A DNA stretch of 64,000 nucleotides from RH-chloro-G1 sp003670575 (GCA_947499615.1 CANMOP010000001.1:98367-162366), one strand, 5' to 3'; positions 43,478-52,831 are shown, counted from the stretch's first letter. Numbers and translations: made by a program. The notes: generated from the letters alone by a model not told the origin.

Positions 43478-44908
43478 ATGACTCCGATTCACTTCGGCAC
43501 CGACGGCTGGCGCGGCCAGATCGCGGACGACTACACGTTCGACAACGTGCGTCTCGCCGCGCAGGCCACGGCGGAACATCGGCAACGCGCAGGAACCGCC
43601 GCGCAGGGAGCAGTGGTCGGCTACGACACGCGCTTCCTCTCGCAGTCGTTCGCCGCTGCGGTCGCCGAGGTGCTGGCGGCGAACGGGATCAAAGTGGGAC
43701 TCACCGCCTCCGCAGGGCCCACGCCCGCACTCTCGCTGGCGGTCATCCAACGCGGCGCCGGCGCGGGGATCATGATCACAGCCAGCCATAACCCTGCGCG
43801 CTGGAACGGCTACAAGTTGAAGAAGCACTACGGCGGCTCTGCCCCCCCGGCCGTGACGTGCGCCATCGAGGACTCGATCCCGGCGATCGTCGCCGAGGGC
43901 CGCGTGCGTACCATGCCGCTGGGCGAGGCCGAATCGCGCGGGCTGGTGGAGCGCTTCGACCAGCGCACCCCGTACCTCGCACGGCTGCGTGAACTCGTGG
44001 ACATCGAGGCGATCCGCGAGGCTGGACTGCACGTGCTGCAGGATTCGATGCACGGCGCGGCGATGGGCTGCCTCACCGAACTGCTTGCGGGTGGCTCGAC
44101 ACGCGTGGAGGAGCTGCGAGGTTCGCGCAACCCCGCGTTCCCGGACATGCGCGCCCCGGAGCCCATCGCGCCAAACCTGGCCAACCAGTTGGCCACGCTG
44201 GCCCAGGGCGGGTACGACGTGGGGCTCTCAAACGACGGCGATGCGGATCGTCTCGGCTTTGCAGATGAGCACGGACGCTTCGTCACGCAGTTGCAGACGT
44301 TCGCCGTATTGGTGCGCTACCTGCTGAAGGATCGCGGCGAGCGAGGCTCGATCGTGCGCTCCGTGACCATGACACGCATGGTCGATCGACTGGGCGAGCG
44401 GTACGACTGCCCGGTGTACGAGACACCGGTAGGCTTCGTCCACCTCGGCCCGAAGATGATGGAGACGAACGCGCTGATCGCGGGCGAAGAGTCCGGCGGG
44501 TACGCCGTGCGCGGGCACATCCCGGAGCGCGATGGCATCTTCACCGGGCTGCTGCTGCTGGAGGCGATGGTGAAGACCGGGCTCAGCCCCTCCCAGCTGG
44601 TGGCCGCCCTGTACGACGAGGTTGGCCCGCACGAGTACGAGCGCGTGGACATCACCCTGCGCGGTGACGAGCGAGACGCCATCCGGGCGCGCGTCGCTGC
44701 CGCAAACCCGGACCGTATCGCCGGACTACGGGTGGAATCACGGGACACCTTGGATGGGTTCCGGTTCGTACTAGAAGGCGGATGGTGGTTGTTACTGCGC
44801 TTCAGCGGCACGGAGCCGCTGCTACGGATCTGCGCGGAAATGCCCTCAACCATGCATGTGCAGCAAGCGCTGCAAGTAGGCCAGGAGATCGCGAGAGCCA
44901 CACTGTGA
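43478..44908 (+). CDS. Phosphomannomutase/phosphoglucomutase
   Basis: 476 residues. Phosphoserine Ser103 in MITASHNP, metal loop SNDGDADRLGF near 249-259, sugar-binding GEESGG near 344-349 and phosphate-binding LRFSGTEP near 444-451 are all intact. It interconverts hexose-6- and hexose-1-phosphate. Mannose versus glucose preference is not visible. It ends in GTGA overlapping the isomerase gene. Confidence 0.93.
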   Translation: MTPIHFGTDGWRGQIADDYTFDNVRLAAQATAEHRQRAGTAAQGAVVGYDTRFLSQSFAAAVAEVLAANGIKVGLTASAGPTPALSLAVIQRGAGAGIMITASHNPARWNGYKLKKHYGGSAPPAVTCAIEDSIPAIVAEGRVRTMPLGEAESRGLVERFDQRTPYLARLRELVDIEAIREAGLHVLQDSMHGAAMGCLTELLAGGSTRVEELRGSRNPAFPDMRAPEPIAPNLANQLATLAQGGYDVGLSNDGDADRLGFADEHGRFVTQLQTFAVLVRYLLKDRGERGSIVRSVTMTRMVDRLGERYDCPVYETPVGFVHLGPKMMETNALIAGEESGGYAVRGHIPERDGIFTGLLLLEAMVKTGLSPSQLVAALYDEVGPHEYERVDITLRGDERDAIRARVAAANPDRIAGLRVESRDTLDGFRFVLEGGWWLLLRFSGTEPLLRICAEMPSTMHVQQALQVGQEIARATL

Positions 44909-45978
44909 CCATGACTCATGTCCTTGCCGACCGCGCTCTATATGAACGCCTGGACCTATCGGGGATGCACACACTGATCGCGCAGCTGCCTGACCAGTGC
45001 CGCGAGGCGTGGGCCGCCGGCCAACGATGGGCGCTGCCGGACTCACTGCGCCGACCCAGCCGGGTGGTAGTCGTCGGCATGGGAGGCTCCGCCATCGGCG
45101 CGGAAGTCGTCTCATCGATCGCTGCGAGGCTCAGCACCGTGCCGGTGACAATCGTGCGTGGCTACACGCCACCGCCGACGGACGCGGATACGCTGGTGAT
45201 CGCCACGTCCTACTCCGGCGAAACCGAGGAGACGCTGGAAGCATTCCAGCGCACGCTCGTAGAACCCTCCATGCACCTAGCTATGACCACGGGCGGCCGT
45301 CTCGCACGGCTCGGCGACAGCCTCGGCTACGACGTGTTCGGGTTCGAGTTCAGCGGGCCGCCGCGCGCCGCGATCGGCTGGGGGGTGTTCCCGCTGATGG
45401 CGATCCTGCAGCGACTCGGCGCGCTCCCCCTCGAGACCAGCGCAGTGGAGGCTACGTTCGCCGAACTGGACCAATGCGCGGCCGACTGGGGCATCGATGT
45501 CCCGCTGGAGGACAACGCGGCCAAGCAGATCGCTACCGCGCTGCACGGACGCATCCCGGTGATCGTCGGCTCCGAGATGCTGGAGGTCGCAGCACGCCGC
45601 TGGGCCGGCCAGATGAGCGAGAACGCCAAGCAGTGGGCCCTGCACGTGGCGCTGCCGGAGATGAACCACAACCTGATCGTGGGCCTCGCCGCCCCGGCCA
45701 TCGCGCGTGAAGCGCTGCACGGCGTGATCCTCGACAGTCGCGCGGTCCACGAGCGGACCCGCCTACGTGTACAACTCACGGCCGACGCGATGAATACCGC
45801 CGCGATCCCGCATCACGAGTTGATGATCGGCGGCACGCACCCGCTGGATAGCGTGCTGCGAGCCTGCTACCTCGGCGACTGGGTCTCGCTCTACCTCGCG
45901 ATGCTAAACGAGGTGAATCCGACGCCCGTCCCCGCGGTGGATCAGCTGAAGATCGCGCTGAACGGGCACCGCCACTAG
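44905..45978 (+). CDS. Bifunctional phosphoglucose/phosphomannose isomerase
   Basis: 357 residues from the GTG at 44905, which overlaps the mutase stop; an ATG at 44911 is an alternative. Two SIS domains: VVVVGMGGSAIGAEVVSS near 46-63 and SYSGETEETLEAF near 94-106 form the first sugar-phosphate site, with EMNHN near 246-250 and the late His of GGTHPLDSV. The family isomerises fructose-6-P to glucose-6-P or mannose-6-P. With the two preceding genes it completes a route from fructose-6-P to an activated mannose. Confidence 0.88.
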   Translation: MTMTHVLADRALYERLDLSGMHTLIAQLPDQCREAWAAGQRWALPDSLRRPSRVVVVGMGGSAIGAEVVSSIAARLSTVPVTIVRGYTPPPTDADTLVIATSYSGETEETLEAFQRTLVEPSMHLAMTTGGRLARLGDSLGYDVFGFEFSGPPRAAIGWGVFPLMAILQRLGALPLETSAVEATFAELDQCAADWGIDVPLEDNAAKQIATALHGRIPVIVGSEMLEVAARRWAGQMSENAKQWALHVALPEMNHNLIVGLAAPAIAREALHGVILDSRAVHERTRLRVQLTADAMNTAAIPHHELMIGGTHPLDSVLRACYLGDWVSLYLAMLNEVNPTPVPAVDQLKIALNGHRH

Positions 45979-46108
45979 CGCCCTCGCCCTGCCCCGACCG
46001 ATGCAGGCCCTCGTCGATGCCTCAGCCCTCGAACGCCCCGCCGCGACTCATACCATGCTCGCGCGCACCCCGATGCCGCCCGCCCGCGATTTCATCCCAG
46101 AAACCAGC

Positions 46109-46134
46109 ACCGCCGCATCGTGTGATGCGGCGGT
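46109..46134. terminator. Terminator ending the ribosomal cluster
   Basis: ACCGCCGCATC (46109-46119) pairs with GATGCGGCGGT (46124-46134) around a 4-base loop. It lies 37 bases after the rpsI stop, between convergent genes, so it may also stop readthrough from the isomerase gene. Confidence 0.8.
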
Positions 46135-46171
46135 AGCCCCGAAGAGCGCGCTGGCGTGCCTGATGCGCTGA

Positions 46172-46567
46172 CTAGCGCTTGGTGAACTGCGGGGCCTTGC
46201 GCGCCCGCTTGAGACCGAACTTCTTGCGCTCCTTCTCACGCGGGTCACGCGTGAGCAGGCCATTGGCGCGCAGCGTGCGGCGATACCCCTCGTCCGCGAC
46301 GAGCAGTGCCCGCGCGATGCCGAGGCGAATCGCACCGGCCCAGCCGGAGATACCGCCACCGTCCACCTTCACCTGGATGTTGAAGCGTCGGTCCGTCTCC
46401 GTGACGGAGAGTGGGCGCAACATGTCCTGGCGGGACGAGGCCCGCGGGATGACATCGTCCAGGGGAGAACCGTTCACCACCACCGTGCCGTTGCCGGGGT
46501 AGAGGCGTACGCGTGCAACGGCCGTCTTGCGGCGACCCAATCCGTAGTAGTAGCGCTCAGCTGTCAT
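46172..46567 (-). CDS. rpsI: Ribosomal protein S9
   Basis: 131 residues, complete. YYYGLGRRKTAVARVRL near the start and the basic tail RKKFGLKRARKAPQFTKR, which reaches the P-site tRNA in the 30S subunit, are typical. Last gene of the cluster, six bases after rplM, its universal partner. Confidence 0.98.
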   Translation of the reverse strand: MTAERYYYGLGRRKTAVARVRLYPGNGTVVVNGSPLDDVIPRASSRQDMLRPLSVTETDRRFNIQVKVDGGGISGWAGAIRLGIARALLVADEGYRRTLRANGLLTRDPREKERKKFGLKRARKAPQFTKR

Positions 46568-46573
46568 CGGCGG

Positions 46574-47065
46574 TTACTCGCTCTGCTCTGTAGTCGTGGT
46601 GGTGGCGCCAGCGGCCGCGGAGCCAGCACGGCTCTTGGCGCCGGTGCCGGCGCGCACCTGCGCCTCATGCGGATGATCAGGGCCAGCGTAGACCTTGAGG
46701 TGGCGGAACAACTCTCGACCGTGCGAGTTGTGGGGGATCATCCCCTTCACCGCATGCTCGATCACGCGACGCGGATCCTTCGCAAGCTGCTCCGCGAAGG
46801 TACGCTCCTTCAACCCACCGGGATACCCGGAGTGGCGGTAGTACACCTTCTGCAGCGCCTTGTTACCGGTGATCGCCGTCTCTTTGGCGTTCACCACGAC
46901 AACAAAGTCGCCCATCGGCAGGTACGGCTCATAGGTCGGCTTGTGCTTGCCCATCAGCAGTTGCGCGACCTCTGATGCGACGCGTCCCAGCGGACGCCCC
47001 TTCGCATCGATCACGTGCCAACGGCGATCCATTGCATTACCGCTCAGGCGGAACGTCTTCGTCAT
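46574..47065 (-). CDS. rplM: Ribosomal protein L13
   Basis: 163 residues from the ATG at 47065, which gives the family-typical ~11 residues before RRWHVIDAKGRPLGR. HNSHGRELFRHLKVYAGPDHPHEAQ near 114-138 is conserved. The last ~25 residues are an Ala/Thr/Glu-rich tail not found in most L13. The start lies 29 bases inside truA, so translation is coupled. Confidence 0.96.
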   Translation of the reverse strand: MTKTFRLSGNAMDRRWHVIDAKGRPLGRVASEVAQLLMGKHKPTYEPYLPMGDFVVVVNAKETAITGNKALQKVYYRHSGYPGGLKERTFAEQLAKDPRRVIEHAVKGMIPHNSHGRELFRHLKVYAGPDHPHEAQVRAGTGAKSRAGSAAAGATTTTTEQSE

Positions 47066-47870
47066 CCCAGTCCACCATCCCATGTGCGTAGCGTACCGCT
47101 ACAAGCGTCAATCCCTGCGGCGGCGCGACCGGGCCGGCGCTGGTAGGCGATCCGTCCCGCAGGCGTGCAAACGCCTCCACGCTCAGTCGCCCAATGCCCA
47201 CCTCGGCCAGCGCGCCCACCACGCGGCGCACCTGATGCGGCAAGAAGGCGTCCGCCTCCATCGTCACTTCCAAGTGATGCGACTGTTGCCGCACCACCCG
47301 ACAGTCCAGCAGTGTCCGCACCGTCGAGCGCCCATCGGGAACTCGCCCCGCGAACGCCGACCAGTCCGATGCCACCGTTGGCAGCGTTGCCGCCGCCTCC
47401 TGCATCGCCATCACGTCCAGCTCCGCCCGCAACTGCCAGGCGATCCGCCGAGTCAGCGGCGAACGTGGACGTCCATCCTCGATCACGTACCGATACCGCC
47501 GACTGCGTGCGCTCCGTCGAGGCTCGAACGTCGTCGAGACCTCGCATGCCGCGCGCACCGCCACGTCCAGCGGCAAGTACCGATTCAGCGCCGCTACAAA
47601 CCGATCCGGCGCATGCGACGTCCGCGTGTCCAGCGTCACCACTTGCCCCAGCGCGTGCACTCCGGAATCCGTGCGACCCGCGAGACGTACTCGCTGTCGC
47701 TCCCCGGTGAACGCCGCCAGCGCATCCTCCAACACATCCTGCACGGTCCGCGAGTTCAACTGCGCCTGCGCGCCGCCAAACTCCGTCCCGTCGTACTCCA
47801 CCAACAGCGCGATGCGACGCTGCCCGGCTGGGCCGGACACCACCGCCGCATCCGGCGCCACTGATGGCAT
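47037..47870 (-). CDS. truA: tRNA pseudouridine synthase A
   Basis: 277 residues. Catalytic Asp in LAGRTDSGVHALGQV near 63-77; ALNRYLP and the RYRYVI strand follow; HQVRRVVGALAEVG near 211-224 is the second signature. It modifies U38-U40 in tRNA anticodon stems. Its 3' end overlaps the rplM start, and it lies eight bases after rplQ. Confidence 0.95.
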   Translation of the reverse strand: MPSVAPDAAVVSGPAGQRRIALLVEYDGTEFGGAQAQLNSRTVQDVLEDALAAFTGERQRVRLAGRTDSGVHALGQVVTLDTRTSHAPDRFVAALNRYLPLDVAVRAACEVSTTFEPRRSARSRRYRYVIEDGRPRSPLTRRIAWQLRAELDVMAMQEAAATLPTVASDWSAFAGRVPDGRSTVRTLLDCRVVRQQSHHLEVTMEADAFLPHQVRRVVGALAEVGIGRLSVEAFARLRDGSPTSAGPVAPPQGLTLVAVRYAHGMVDWDDEDVPPER

Positions 47871-47878
47871 CGCGGATG

Positions 47879-48229
47879 TTAGACGAGCTCAATCTGCGCC
47901 ATCATCGCGCCATCGCCGAGGCGCGGCCCGATCTTCATGACTCGCGTGTACCCACCCGGACGCGTTGCGTACGAGGGCGCGATCTCGCTGAACAGTCGAT
48001 CCACAACGTCCGCCTCGTACACGAACGCCAGCGCCTGACGACGCGCGTGCACAGTGCCGCGCTTCCCCAGGGTGATCATCTTCTCCACGAAGGTGCGCAC
48101 TTCTTTCGCGCGCATCTCTGTGGTGCGGATGGCGCCGTGCTTCAGCACCTGAGTCGTCAGGTTCCGGAACAGCGCGATGCGCGCGCTGGTCGGCATGTCA
48201 AACTTGCGGCCGGAGACTCCGTGGCGCAT
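47879..48229 (-). CDS. rplQ: Ribosomal protein L17
   Basis: 116 residues. RHGVSGRKFDMPTSARIALFRNLTTQVLKHG at the N-terminus and GGYTRVMKIGPRLGDGAMMAQIELV at the end are standard. It lies near the exit tunnel in the 50S subunit. Four bases after rpoA. Confidence 0.98.
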   Translation of the reverse strand: MRHGVSGRKFDMPTSARIALFRNLTTQVLKHGAIRTTEMRAKEVRTFVEKMITLGKRGTVHARRQALAFVYEADVVDRLFSEIAPSYATRPGGYTRVMKIGPRLGDGAMMAQIELV

Positions 48230-48233
48230 GAGG

Positions 48234-49349
48234 TTACTGTCCTTCCGGTCGGTCGGCTGGCTCTTCGCCCGCCTCGCGCAGCGCTTGAATCAGCGCGGCG
48301 CCCAGCGAGCCGACCTCGTCATCGTCGGCGCGGTCGTCCATGCGATCGTCGCCGATCACGCTGCTCGATAGACCTGAACCACCGGAGCCGATGCCGTTGG
48401 CAACCACGCGGCGCGAGTCGATGCGCGGCGCAGGCAAGCCCTTCGAGACCAGCTTGTCGCGCAGTTCTTCGTACGACTTCTCGCCAAAGTTGCGCAGCGC
48501 CAGCAACTCCTCCTCGGAGCGCTCCAGGATGGCGCCCACGGTGGTGAGACCAGAGCGCTTCAGGCAGTTGTAAGCGCGAACGGACAGGTCGAGATCCTCG
48601 ATCGGCGTGTCGTAGCCATCGAAGGTCTGCGTCGCGTCCGGCGTAATGCCGACGGCGATGCTGTCCGGGCGGCCCAGGCGCTGGAATCCCAGCAACTGGT
48701 CGCGCAGAATCTCGGCGGCCATCGCAACAGCCATGGGGCCGGAGATGGTGCCGTCAGACCAGATCTCCATCTCCAAGCGGTCGAAGTCCGTGTCCTGTCC
48801 CACGCGCGTGTGCGCAACGTGGTAGTTCACGCGGCGGATCGGCGTAAACACCGCGTCCACAGGGATGACGCCAATCGGGAGGCCGTCGCTGCCGGTCGCC
48901 GGCAGGTAGCCGCGCCCGGTCTCGACGTTCAAGTCCACGACCAACGAGGCGTCGGCGTGATCCAGCGTCGCGAGCTTCAGTTCCGGGTTCACCACCTCAT
49001 AGTCCGCCGTCGACTGGATGTCGCCTGCGGTCACGATGCCCTGACCGGAGGCCTCTAGGAAGAGACGCGCCGGACGATCGGAGAAGGCGCGCAGACGCAC
49101 CTCCTTCAGGTTCATCAGGAACTCGGTGGTGTCCTCCTGCATGTGCGGCAGTGTGGAGAACTCATGCTCCACACCCTCGACACGAACCGAGGTGATCGCG
49201 GCGCCGGGCAGCGAGGAGAGCAAGATGCGCCGCAGCGAGTTGCCGAGCGTGGTGCCGAAACCGGTCTCCAGCGGCTCCGCGACGATGCGCGCGTAGTCAT
49301 CTTCCTCAACTTCGACCCGAATCTCGGGAACGTGCAAATCAGCCAACAC
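48234..49349 (-). CDS. rpoA: RNA polymerase subunit alpha
   Basis: 371 residues. Alpha-NTD about 1-230 with FGTTLGNSLRRILLSSLPGAAITSV near 31-55, which forms the dimer that nucleates RNA polymerase. Alpha-CTD about 245-320 with LDLSVRAYNCLKRSGLTTVGAI, which contacts DNA and activators. The last ~45 residues are an acidic, Gly/Ser-rich extension beyond the usual ~315-330. Confidence 0.98.
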   Translation of the reverse strand: MLADLHVPEIRVEVEEDDYARIVAEPLETGFGTTLGNSLRRILLSSLPGAAITSVRVEGVEHEFSTLPHMQEDTTEFLMNLKEVRLRAFSDRPARLFLEASGQGIVTAGDIQSTADYEVVNPELKLATLDHADASLVVDLNVETGRGYLPATGSDGLPIGVIPVDAVFTPIRRVNYHVAHTRVGQDTDFDRLEMEIWSDGTISGPMAVAMAAEILRDQLLGFQRLGRPDSIAVGITPDATQTFDGYDTPIEDLDLSVRAYNCLKRSGLTTVGAILERSEEELLALRNFGEKSYEELRDKLVSKGLPAPRIDSRRVVANGIGSGGSGLSSSVIGDDRMDDRADDDEVGSLGAALIQALREAGEEPADRPEGQ

Positions 49350-49423
49350 ACACCTCGCAACAATCTCGCCACACTGCAGGCAGGGGCCGACGCATCAACG
49401 CCGTGCCCCAGCGCCCAGCAGGA

Positions 49424-50032
49424 TTAGCGGGAGTAGTACTCGACAATCGCGTTCGGGTTGAAGTGCGACTCGTAGTCGCCCACACCGGGCTCCGCCAGCA
49501 TGCGTCCAGCCAGCGTCTCACGGTTCACTTCAAGCCAGCCCGGGATGTCCCGCGACTTGATCTCTTCTTTCAGGATCTTGGCGTACTCGGAGCGCTGGCC
49601 ACGCTCGGTGAGCGCGAGCTCGGAGCCCACGCGCAACCGTGCGCTCGGCACGTCGAGCTTCTTGCCGTTGACGGCGACCAGACCGTGAGTCACCAACTGG
49701 CGAGCCTGCGCTCGCGTGCTGGCAAAGCCCAGGCGGTAGATGACGTTGTCCAGCCGCTCCTCAAGCCTGCGCATGAGGAGATCGCCAGTCACGCCCGGAC
49801 GGCGAACCGCCCAGTCGTAGTAGTCACGGAACTGCTTCTCCATCAGACCGTACGCGAAGCGCACCTTCTGCTTCTCGATCAGCTGTTGACCGCGATCGGA
49901 GATCTTGCGGCGACGCAGCGAGCGAGGACCAGGCGGCTGCTGACGCTTGATCAGCGCACACTTCACCGTCCCGCAAAGCGAGGCGCCGTAGCGGCGACAT
50001 TTTCGGCACTTTGGACCTGTGTATCGAGCCAT
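49424..50032 (-). CDS. rpsD: Ribosomal protein S4
   Basis: 202 residues. MARYTGPKCRKCRRYGASLCG at the start keeps a zinc-type Cys set. The S4 RNA-binding fold (RLDNVIYRLGFASTRAQARQLVTHGLVAVNG near 90-120) and the closing HFNPNAIVEYYSR are intact. Primary 16S rRNA binder, and in many bacteria an autogenous regulator of this operon. Confidence 0.98.
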   Translation of the reverse strand: MARYTGPKCRKCRRYGASLCGTVKCALIKRQQPPGPRSLRRRKISDRGQQLIEKQKVRFAYGLMEKQFRDYYDWAVRRPGVTGDLLMRRLEERLDNVIYRLGFASTRAQARQLVTHGLVAVNGKKLDVPSARLRVGSELALTERGQRSEYAKILKEEIKSRDIPGWLEVNRETLAGRMLAEPGVGDYESHFNPNAIVEYYSR

Positions 50033-50044
50033 GCAGACCAGCCC

Positions 50045-50443
50045 CTACTGCCGCGGCCGGCGACGCGGCCGGCACCCGTTGTGTGGAATCGGAGTCACGT
50101 CGCGGATCGCCAGGACGCGAACCCCTGACGACTGCAACGCACGGACGGCGGCCTCACGACCAGCGCCCGGACCCTTCACGAACACCTCAACCTCTCGCAG
50201 ACCGTGCTCGATGGCGCGCTGTGCGGCACCCTCGGCGGCGATCTGCGCGGCGTACGGCGTGCTCTTGCGCGAGCCCTTGAAGCCCGCGGTACCGCCACTG
50301 CCCCACGACAGCACGTTCCCATTGGGATCCGTGAGCGTGATGATCGTGTTGTTGAACGTGGACGACACGTACGCGCGCCCGCGCGGAACCGACTTGCGTT
50401 CCCGCCGGCGCGTGGTCGTGCGTCGCTGTGCTGATCGACCCAT
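50045..50443 (-). CDS. rpsK: Ribosomal protein S11
   Basis: 132 residues. AYVSSTFNNTIITLTDPNGNVLSWGSGGTAGFKGSRKSTPYAAQ near 24-67 and the tail DVTPIPHNGCRPRRRPR are the S11 hallmarks. It shapes the mRNA exit path of the 30S platform. Confidence 0.98.
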   Translation of the reverse strand: MGRSAQRRTTTRRRERKSVPRGRAYVSSTFNNTIITLTDPNGNVLSWGSGGTAGFKGSRKSTPYAAQIAAEGAAQRAIEHGLREVEVFVKGPGAGREAAVRALQSSGVRVLAIRDVTPIPHNGCRPRRRPRQ

Positions 50444-50487
50444 TCTGGCTCCCCGTTACGTCTTCGCCATTACTACTCTTGGAGCGG

Positions 50488-50865
50488 TTACTTCCGCGCG
50501 ACTCGACGCTTGCCGGACACCGTCCGCCGCACGCCTCGACGCGTACGCGCGTTGGTCTTGGTGCGCTGACCGCGCACCGGCAGTCCGCGTCGATGGCGGT
50601 ACCCGCGGTAGCAGTTGATCTCGATCAGGCGCTGGATGTTCTGGCGCACCTCGCGCCGGAGGTCGCCTTCGACCACCATCGCCTCCACAACCGCGCGCAG
50701 CCGAGCGACCTCGTCATCCGTCAGATCGCGCACCTTGCGGGTGGGATCGATCTGCGTCTGCGCAAGGATCGTCGCTGCCAGGGGCCGTCCCACTCCGTAA
50801 ACGTACGGAAGCGAGAACAGTACCTGCTTGTCGTTCGGAATGTCGACGCCGGCGATGCGTGCCAT
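50488..50865 (-). CDS. rpsM: Ribosomal protein S13
   Basis: 125 residues. ARIAGVDIPNDKQVLFSLPYVYGVG at the start and HRRGLPVRGQRTKTNARTRRG near 92-112 are typical. It contacts the tRNA and the 50S subunit from the 30S head. Ten bases after rpmJ. Confidence 0.98.
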   Translation of the reverse strand: MARIAGVDIPNDKQVLFSLPYVYGVGRPLAATILAQTQIDPTRKVRDLTDDEVARLRAVVEAMVVEGDLRREVRQNIQRLIEINCYRGYRHRRGLPVRGQRTKTNARTRRGVRRTVSGKRRVARK

Positions 50866-50874
50866 GGCGCTCTC

Positions 50875-50988
50875 CTAGCCTTGTCGCTGCTTGTGGCGCG
50901 GGACAATGCAGATCACGCGCAGGCAGCCGTGCCGGCGAATGATCTGGCAGCGCTCGCAGCGCTTTTTGATCGAGGCGGATACTTTCAT
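50875..50988 (-). CDS. rpmJ: Ribosomal protein L36
   Basis: 37 residues, complete: MKVSASIKKRCERCQIIRRH, then GCLRVICIVPRHKQRQG. Zinc ligands Cys11, Cys14, Cys27 and His32 are all present, so this is the zinc-binding form. Too short for many gene finders but in its standard place between infA and rpsM. Confidence 0.97.
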   Translation of the reverse strand: MKVSASIKKRCERCQIIRRHGCLRVICIVPRHKQRQG

Positions 50989-51103
50989 CTCAGTCCCCAA
51001 TGCCTTTCGGCACAGAATCCATCGACCTCACGATCGATCGACCCAGCATGCAGGCACTGCCCGGATGGGCGATGCCGCTCCACTCGCTCATTCGCCGCTA
51101 TCG

Positions 51104-51349
51104 CTACCGGAAGCGATAGGTAATCCGGCCACGGGTCAGGTCGTACGGGCTCAACTCCACCAGCACTCGGTCGCCGAGCAAGATGCGGATGTAGTGCATC
51201 TTCATACGCCCGGAGACGTGTGCCAGGACGTGGTGCGCGTTCGCCAGCTCGACGTCGAACATGGCGTTCGGCAACGCGTCCTTAATGACGCCCTCGACCT
51301 CGATGACCTCTTTCTTCTGCTTCGGCGCTCGAGTCTTACGTTCTGGCAC
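51104..51349 (-). CDS. infA: Translation initiation factor IF-1
   Basis: 81 residues. A basic N-terminal extension of about ten residues precedes the S1-like OB fold: VIEVEGVIKDALPNAMFDVELANAHHVLAHVSGRMKMHYIRIL. It blocks the A site during initiation. Standard order map-infA-rpmJ. Confidence 0.97.
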   Translation of the reverse strand: MPERKTRAPKQKKEVIEVEGVIKDALPNAMFDVELANAHHVLAHVSGRMKMHYIRILLGDRVLVELSPYDLTRGRITYRFR

Positions 51350-51370
51350 TCATGATCCTCTGCTTACCCG

Positions 51371-52147
51371 CTACCGGATGCGGGTAAGCACCTCCGGTCC
51401 CTCGTCCGTGATCGCAATCGTCTCCTCGAAGTGGGCCGACAACTTGCCATCGCGCATACGCACGGTCCAGTGGTCTGCCATCTCCTCGGTCGCCGGCTTC
51501 CCGAGCGCGAACATCGGCTCCAGCGCCACTACCATCCCTGCCTTCAGCCGGTGGCCCACGCCAGGCCGCCCGAAATTCGGGATGTGCGGCGGCTCGTGCA
51601 TCTCATGGCCAACGCCATGTCCGCCGTACTCCTGAATGATCCCGTACCCGGCGCGTTCCCCGTACGACCCGATGGTCGCGGAGACATCGCCGAGGTACTT
51701 CCCAACTTGCGCCTGCTCGATCCCCGCCCAGAGCGAGGCCTCAGTCACGCGCATCAACTCCTGCGCCTCCGGCGATACCTCGCCTACCCCGCAGGTGAAC
51801 GCGGCGTCGGAGACCCAGCCCCGATACGTCACGCCCAGATCCACACTCACGATGTCGCCCTCCCGAAGGGGGCGGTCACCGGGGATGCCATGCACCAACT
51901 CGTCGTTCACGGAGAAGCAAATCGCCCCCGGATAGGGCGGTCGTCCACCGGGCCCGTACCCGACGAACGTGCACTCCGCGCCGCGACGCGCGATCTCAGC
52001 CTTCGCCAGTACGTCCAGCTCCCGTCCGGTAAGCCCCGGACGGATCGCCTCGCGCAGAATGGCGCGTACCTCTGCGTTCAGCCGACCGGCCTCCCGCATG
52101 AGCGCGATCTCATCGCGTGACTTAATGACGACGGTCTGTACCGGCAT
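51371..52147 (-). CDS. map: Methionine aminopeptidase, type I
   Basis: 258 residues. Metal ligands are visible in VSVDLGV, SDAAFT, GHGVGHEMHEPP, ALEPMF and HFEETIAIT. It removes N-terminal methionine from new proteins. It lies nine bases after adk within the spc-alpha junction. Confidence 0.97.
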   Translation of the reverse strand: MPVQTVVIKSRDEIALMREAGRLNAEVRAILREAIRPGLTGRELDVLAKAEIARRGAECTFVGYGPGGRPPYPGAICFSVNDELVHGIPGDRPLREGDIVSVDLGVTYRGWVSDAAFTCGVGEVSPEAQELMRVTEASLWAGIEQAQVGKYLGDVSATIGSYGERAGYGIIQEYGGHGVGHEMHEPPHIPNFGRPGVGHRLKAGMVVALEPMFALGKPATEEMADHWTVRMRDGKLSAHFEETIAITDEGPEVLTRIR

Positions 52148-52156
52148 CAGGATATG

Positions 52157-52831
52157 TTACGCCTTCCCGGACTGCGCGGACACCGCTTCGAGGGCAGCGA
52201 GCAGCCGCGAGGTGACGTCGGCCGGTGCCCCGGTCCCATCGATGCCGTGCAACTTCGCCTGCTTGCCGTAGAACTCGGCAAGCGCTTCCGTCCACGCCCG
52301 GTTGGTGGCGAGGCGGTTGGTCACCGTCTCGGGGCGGTCGTCGGCGCGCTGGCTCAGCGCTTCGCCACACTTGTCGCACTTGCCGGCGACCGCAGGCGGG
52401 TTGGTGAGTTCGTGGTAGATCGCGCCGCAGCCGGCGCCGGTGCAACTCCAGCGTCCGGTGAGGCGCGCCATGAGCAGCTCCTCCGGCACCTGGATGTAGA
52501 GCACCGCGTCAATACCGCGCCCCTGCGCTGCGAGCGCTGCATCCAGTGCCTCGGCCTGCGGGATGGTGCGCGGGAAGCCGTCCAGCATGATTCCCTCGGC
52601 GGCGTCCGGACGAGCGATGCGCGCCAGCAGCATGCCGATGGTCACTTCGTCGGGGACGAGTGCGCCCGCGGCCATAAACTCCTGCGCGCGCTTGCCCAGC
52701 TCGGTGCCCTCGGCCACAGCCTCGCGGAACATGTCGCCCGTCGAGATGTGCAGCAGCCCAAGCTGCTGCGCGAGCAACTGTGCTTGCGTGCCCTTACCTG
52801 CGCCCGGGAGACCAAGGAGAATCAACTGCAT
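52157..52831 (-). CDS. adk: Adenylate kinase, zinc-LID type
   Basis: 224 residues. P-loop LLGLPGAGKGTQAQLLA at 5-21 and DGFPRTIPQAEALD near 84-97. The LID carries four Cys (CTGAGC, then CDKC), so it binds structural zinc, as in Gram-positive enzymes. It catalyses AMP + ATP to 2 ADP. It overlaps the secY stop by one base. Confidence 0.97.
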   Translation of the reverse strand: MQLILLGLPGAGKGTQAQLLAQQLGLLHISTGDMFREAVAEGTELGKRAQEFMAAGALVPDEVTIGMLLARIARPDAAEGIMLDGFPRTIPQAEALDAALAAQGRGIDAVLYIQVPEELLMARLTGRWSCTGAGCGAIYHELTNPPAVAGKCDKCGEALSQRADDRPETVTNRLATNRAWTEALAEFYGKQAKLHGIDGTGAPADVTSRLLAALEAVSAQSGKA

